Source: Flavobacteriales bacterium
Lineage (GTDB): Bacteria > Bacteroidota > Bacteroidia > NS11-12g > UBA9320
DNA: 64,000 nucleotides
Direction of reading: 5' to 3'
Assembly: GCA_020635355.1 (NCBI GenBank)
Contig: JACJZW010000007.1
Coordinates: forward strand, 1-64,000
This document shows, in pieces, positions 61,700 to 64,000 of the stretch. The notes beneath the pieces are model-generated. The model saw only the letters and a program-made list of their open reading frames with translations. It was not told where the DNA came from and searched no databases. Each line of letters begins with the position of its first letter. Position 1 is the stretch's first letter. The translations under genes and the position numbers were made by a program.

Positions 61700-62318
61700 G
61701 CGGATGCTCCGGTAGTCCGTTGAAGTAATTCCCAAGGATGGATTCCAGTTCCAGTTCACCATGTGTGATCTGTTCAATCTTGGCCCAAAGATCAGGGGCT
61801 AGTAATTCCTTTAAAGGTTGGTCAAGCTTCATAATCCGTGGAAACACCTTTTTTATTTTGTTGTCCCAAACCCGGTAGTAGCGTAGCAAATCATCCGGAT
61901 ACACCACTTTGCGTTTGGTTCCTTCATCAATACCTCTGAATGGAAAAGAGATGTTCAGGTAGCCGTAATCATCGGTCAATTGTTCTCCCGGGTTAATGTC
62001 CCGAATGGCAATTTCAAAATCATATGCGGTGGTGAGGCAGTTGGAGCTAAAACTATGGTTTACGTACCTCCCGTTGTCCCAGCACAACACCAAATTCCCT
62101 TGATTATTCCGGAAGGTATAGGTATCGAGAATGGTTTGATAAATGGATTCCATTTGCTGAAATTCTGACGGGCTGAACTCACGGTCCAGTTTATCGAGTA
62201 CCCAGGTAATGGTTCCGGCTGGTATGAATTGGGTTGCTACAACCCCGTAACCAACTTCATTGCTGATGAATTTCAGCTCGGTGTGCGGATGGATCATGGT
62301 GCTTGGAATGGCCTGCAT
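61692..62318 (-). CDS. SET-domain protein (putative protein-lysine methyltransferase)
   Basis: A 208-residue protein with SET landmarks: GYGVVATQFIPAGTI (cofactor strand), YVNHSFSSNC (86-94, the NHSxxxNC motif that binds S-adenosylmethionine) and GEQLTDDYGYLN (111-122) with the likely catalytic Tyr118. Post-SET zinc cysteines are absent. SET enzymes methylate lysines, and bacterial ones are few and mostly uncharacterised; a target cannot be named. Met1 at 62318 and Met8 at 62297 are both possible starts. The 62319-62411 gap to recN contains only a short AGCTT/AAGCT inverted repeat. Confidence 0.85.
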   Translation of the reverse strand: MQAIPSTMIHPHTELKFISNEVGYGVVATQFIPAGTITWVLDKLDREFSPSEFQQMESIYQTILDTYTFRNNQGNLVLCWDNGRYVNHSFSSNCLTTAYDFEIAIRDINPGEQLTDDYGYLNISFPFRGIDEGTKRKVVYPDDLLRYYRVWDNKIKKVFPRIMKLDQPLKELLAPDLWAKIEQITHGELELESILGNYFNGLPEHPLS

Positions 62319-62411
62319 TCCAATACAAATGTGCTGAAAAAGTACATCGATTGATCTCTACTCAATTTAGCTTTTTAAGCTGATTTTCAGAGACTTACCA
62401 AAAGTCAATTT

Positions 62412-64000
62412 TCACGAGTGCAGCAACTCCTTCGCATTCTCAATGGCCGCCGTAGTTGGTGTGTCTCCACTCAACATTTTTGCGATCTCCTGAACCCGAT
62501 CTTCTTCCAACAATTGTCTGATTCCGGTAACACTCTCACCTTCCGTTTCCGATTTATACACGAAGAAATGAGTTTGACCCTTTGCGGCAATTTGGGGTAA
62601 ATGGGTAATGGCAAACACCTGTAAATGATTGGACAGATCACGCATCAAATCAGCCATCCGAAGGGACACTTCACCGGAAACACCCGTATCGATTTCATCA
62701 AAAACAATGGAGGGCAACGCCCGATGCCTGGCTAATTCAGATTTCATCACCAACATCAAGCGAGATAATTCCCCACCGGAAGCGGCGGTTTGAACCGGCT
62801 GTGGTGCACGGCCCTTATTGGTTGATATGAGCAGTCGTATGGAGGTGGATCCATGACGGGAAAGCTGCTCATTCTGTTGTAATTCAATTCGGATTTGAGT
62901 GGAAGGCATTCCCAACAAGGCAAGTTGGTGTTCCATGTTATCCGTTATGTCCTTTAACCGACCAACACGCTTTTCGAGGAGCTGCTTGGCCAAATGCCAG
63001 GAGCGTTCCGATACGTCCTGAATCTGACGGGAAAGGTCATCCATCTCGCGCTTGCGATCGTCATTGGACACCAGAACATCGTCTAAACGGTTGCGAACCT
63101 CAATCAGTTCCGAGACATCGTTAACCCGATGCTTTTGCAATAGTTGCTGCAAGAAATGGATGCGTTCATTGGCTTGATCCAACCGATTATTGTCTACACT
63201 TAACGACTGACCAAACTGACCCAATTCACGCACAACATCCTCCAGTTCAACCGTTACGGACTGCAGCCGTGCGGTTAGGTCCGATAAACCGGATTGATCA
63301 CCTGCCAATCGGGATAGCTGTCTGGAAAAAGCTTGAAGCCGATCCACCATGGATTGATCCATCTCTGCTGCTTCTTGAACCACCGCGGAAATGATCATAC
63401 CAATTTCTTCCGCATTTTGAAGCAAACCGGCCTCGGATTCCAAATCCTCCAATTCCTGTTGCTTAAGATTGGCCTGATCCAGTTCGTTCCACAAAAAGTT
63501 GTTATAATCGGCTTGTGCTGCTTCCTGACGATCGGCTTCCTGGAGTTCCGATAACGAGCGTTCCAGCTTGCGTAACAGGGTATACTGTTCCTGGTAGTTC
63601 GTCAAAAGTTCTGTTGTACCACTTACGGAATCAAGCCAATGGAACAGAAAGGCCGAATCGGATACGCGAATGGTCTGATGTTGAGAGTGGATATCAATCA
63701 GTCGCTCTCCCAAATCCTTCAGCACATTCAAGGAAACAGGTGTATCGTTTACAAATGCACGGGATCGTCCTTCCGGCAACACTTCCCGACGGATAATGGT
63801 CTCATCCAGGTAGTCCAGGTCATTGGCCCTAAAAAACTCCAATAGCCGGAGTTGTGAGACGTCAAACACACCTTCCACAATACTCTTTCGATCGGCCTGA
63901 GCAACGGCCTTTAGGTCAGCCCGTTCACCTAGAATCAGACCCAATGCCCCGATAATAATTGATTTACCTGCACCTGTTTCTCCAGTCAGAATATTCAGAC
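62412..64000 (-). CDS. recN: DNA repair protein RecN (5' part beyond the window)
   Basis: The C-terminal 529 or so residues of RecN, an SMC-like ATPase that works at double-strand breaks. The frame continues past the window edge: translation of the last bases gives LNILTGETGAGKSIIIGALG, the Walker A near the RecN N terminus, then LILGERAD. The long coiled coil (about 140-330) follows; the C-terminal ATPase half has TAASGGELSRLMLVMKSELA, PSIVFDEIDTGVSGEVSLRM and FAITHLPQIAAKG. Only the first 20-25 residues should be missing. It is not truncated by mutation. Confidence 0.95.
   Translation of the reverse strand, partial: LNILTGETGAGKSIIIGALGLILGERADLKAVAQADRKSIVEGVFDVSQLRLLEFFRANDLDYLDETIIRREVLPEGRSRAFVNDTPVSLNVLKDLGERLIDIHSQHQTIRVSDSAFLFHWLDSVSGTTELLTNYQEQYTLLRKLERSLSELQEADRQEAAQADYNNFLWNELDQANLKQQELEDLESEAGLLQNAEEIGMIISAVVQEAAEMDQSMVDRLQAFSRQLSRLAGDQSGLSDLTARLQSVTVELEDVVRELGQFGQSLSVDNNRLDQANERIHFLQQLLQKHRVNDVSELIEVRNRLDDVLVSNDDRKREMDDLSRQIQDVSERSWHLAKQLLEKRVGRLKDITDNMEHQLALLGMPSTQIRIELQQNEQLSRHGSTSIRLLISTNKGRAPQPVQTAASGGELSRLMLVMKSELARHRALPSIVFDEIDTGVSGEVSLRMADLMRDLSNHLQVFAITHLPQIAAKGQTHFFVYKSETEGESVTGIRQLLEEDRVQEIAKMLSGDTPTTAAIENAKELLHS

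Noticed and set aside
1..64000. CRISPR arrays, rRNA or tRNA genes, and prophage.
   Set aside because: No regularly spaced repeats of 20-40 bases, no cloverleaf or rRNA-like stretches and no phage structural genes were seen on either strand.

Overview
The window reads as chromosomal DNA of a member of the Bacteroidota, most likely a marine or freshwater Flavobacteriia/Cryomorphaceae-type organism; the exact genus cannot be read from the sequence. The reasons are a complete alternative complex III operon in the order actA-B-C-D-E-F, four large secreted proteins with type IX secretion (T9SS) C-terminal domains of both classes, Bacteroidota-restricted small families (DUF3276, DUF4199, BT_3928-type DoxX, DUF1599), weak Shine-Dalgarno sites, and many promoter-like TAnnTTTG boxes, several with an upstream TTG/TTTG 17-20 bases away.

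Layout. 1-1.2 kb: an IS110-family element with a transposase and a structured leader that resembles a bridge RNA. 1.4-6.5 kb: a four-gene export operon on the minus strand (TetR regulator, ABC exporter with a degenerate ATPase, HlyD adaptor, TolC channel). 6.6-15.4 kb: the respiratory alternative complex III operon (minus strand), closed by a hairpin terminator. 15.6-17.7 kb: phoH, then a SAM hydrolase/adenosyltransferase and an ABM monooxygenase-like protein. 17.7-23.8 kb: a CAP-domain exported protein and a large beta-propeller/FN3 protein with a gliding-type T9SS domain. 24-29 kb: a CapD-type nucleotide-sugar dehydratase, leucine-dehydrogenase-family enzyme and an MsbA-like ABC exporter, the last two divergent with interleaved promoters. 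29.1-31.9 kb: a compact, overlapping operon (DUF3276, DUF4199, SRPBCC, PlsC, GatC, cobalamin adenosyltransferase). 31.9-43 kb: a TPR lipoprotein, a 1.6-kilo-residue adhesin-like protein, ffh, and a PKD-rich T9SS protein. 43-52.6 kb: pdxH, yidC, pckA, a SUI1-type factor, folP, then a second translationally coupled operon (DUF1599, DoxX/BT_3928, DppB-like permease, aroK) and an HU gene. 52.6-64 kb: another T9SS PKD protein, an M28 peptidase, a thioredoxin, two tandem hotdog thioesterases, a TIGR01777 oxidoreductase, a membrane protein preceded by a heptanucleotide array, a cation-chloride-cotransporter-like permease, a SET-domain protein and the 3' part of recN cut by the window edge.

How it fits together. 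Most of the window is core housekeeping (protein targeting and insertion, electron transfer, folate, shikimate, PLP, gluconeogenesis, membrane lipid) mixed with surface-exposed secreted proteins. Genes are packed tightly: co-directional neighbours often overlap by ATGA or TGATG, and five convergent pairs touch or overlap with no room for a terminator. No gene-free stretch exceeds about 225 bases. The most notable points are the two-module bridge-RNA-like leader of the IS110 element, extra domains fused to ActD (helix-hairpin-helix) and ActE (OmpA-like), a run of genes whose TAnnTTTG box lies 4-5 bases before the ATG (possible leaderless mRNAs), and a 7-base repeat array placed directly upstream of such a promoter.
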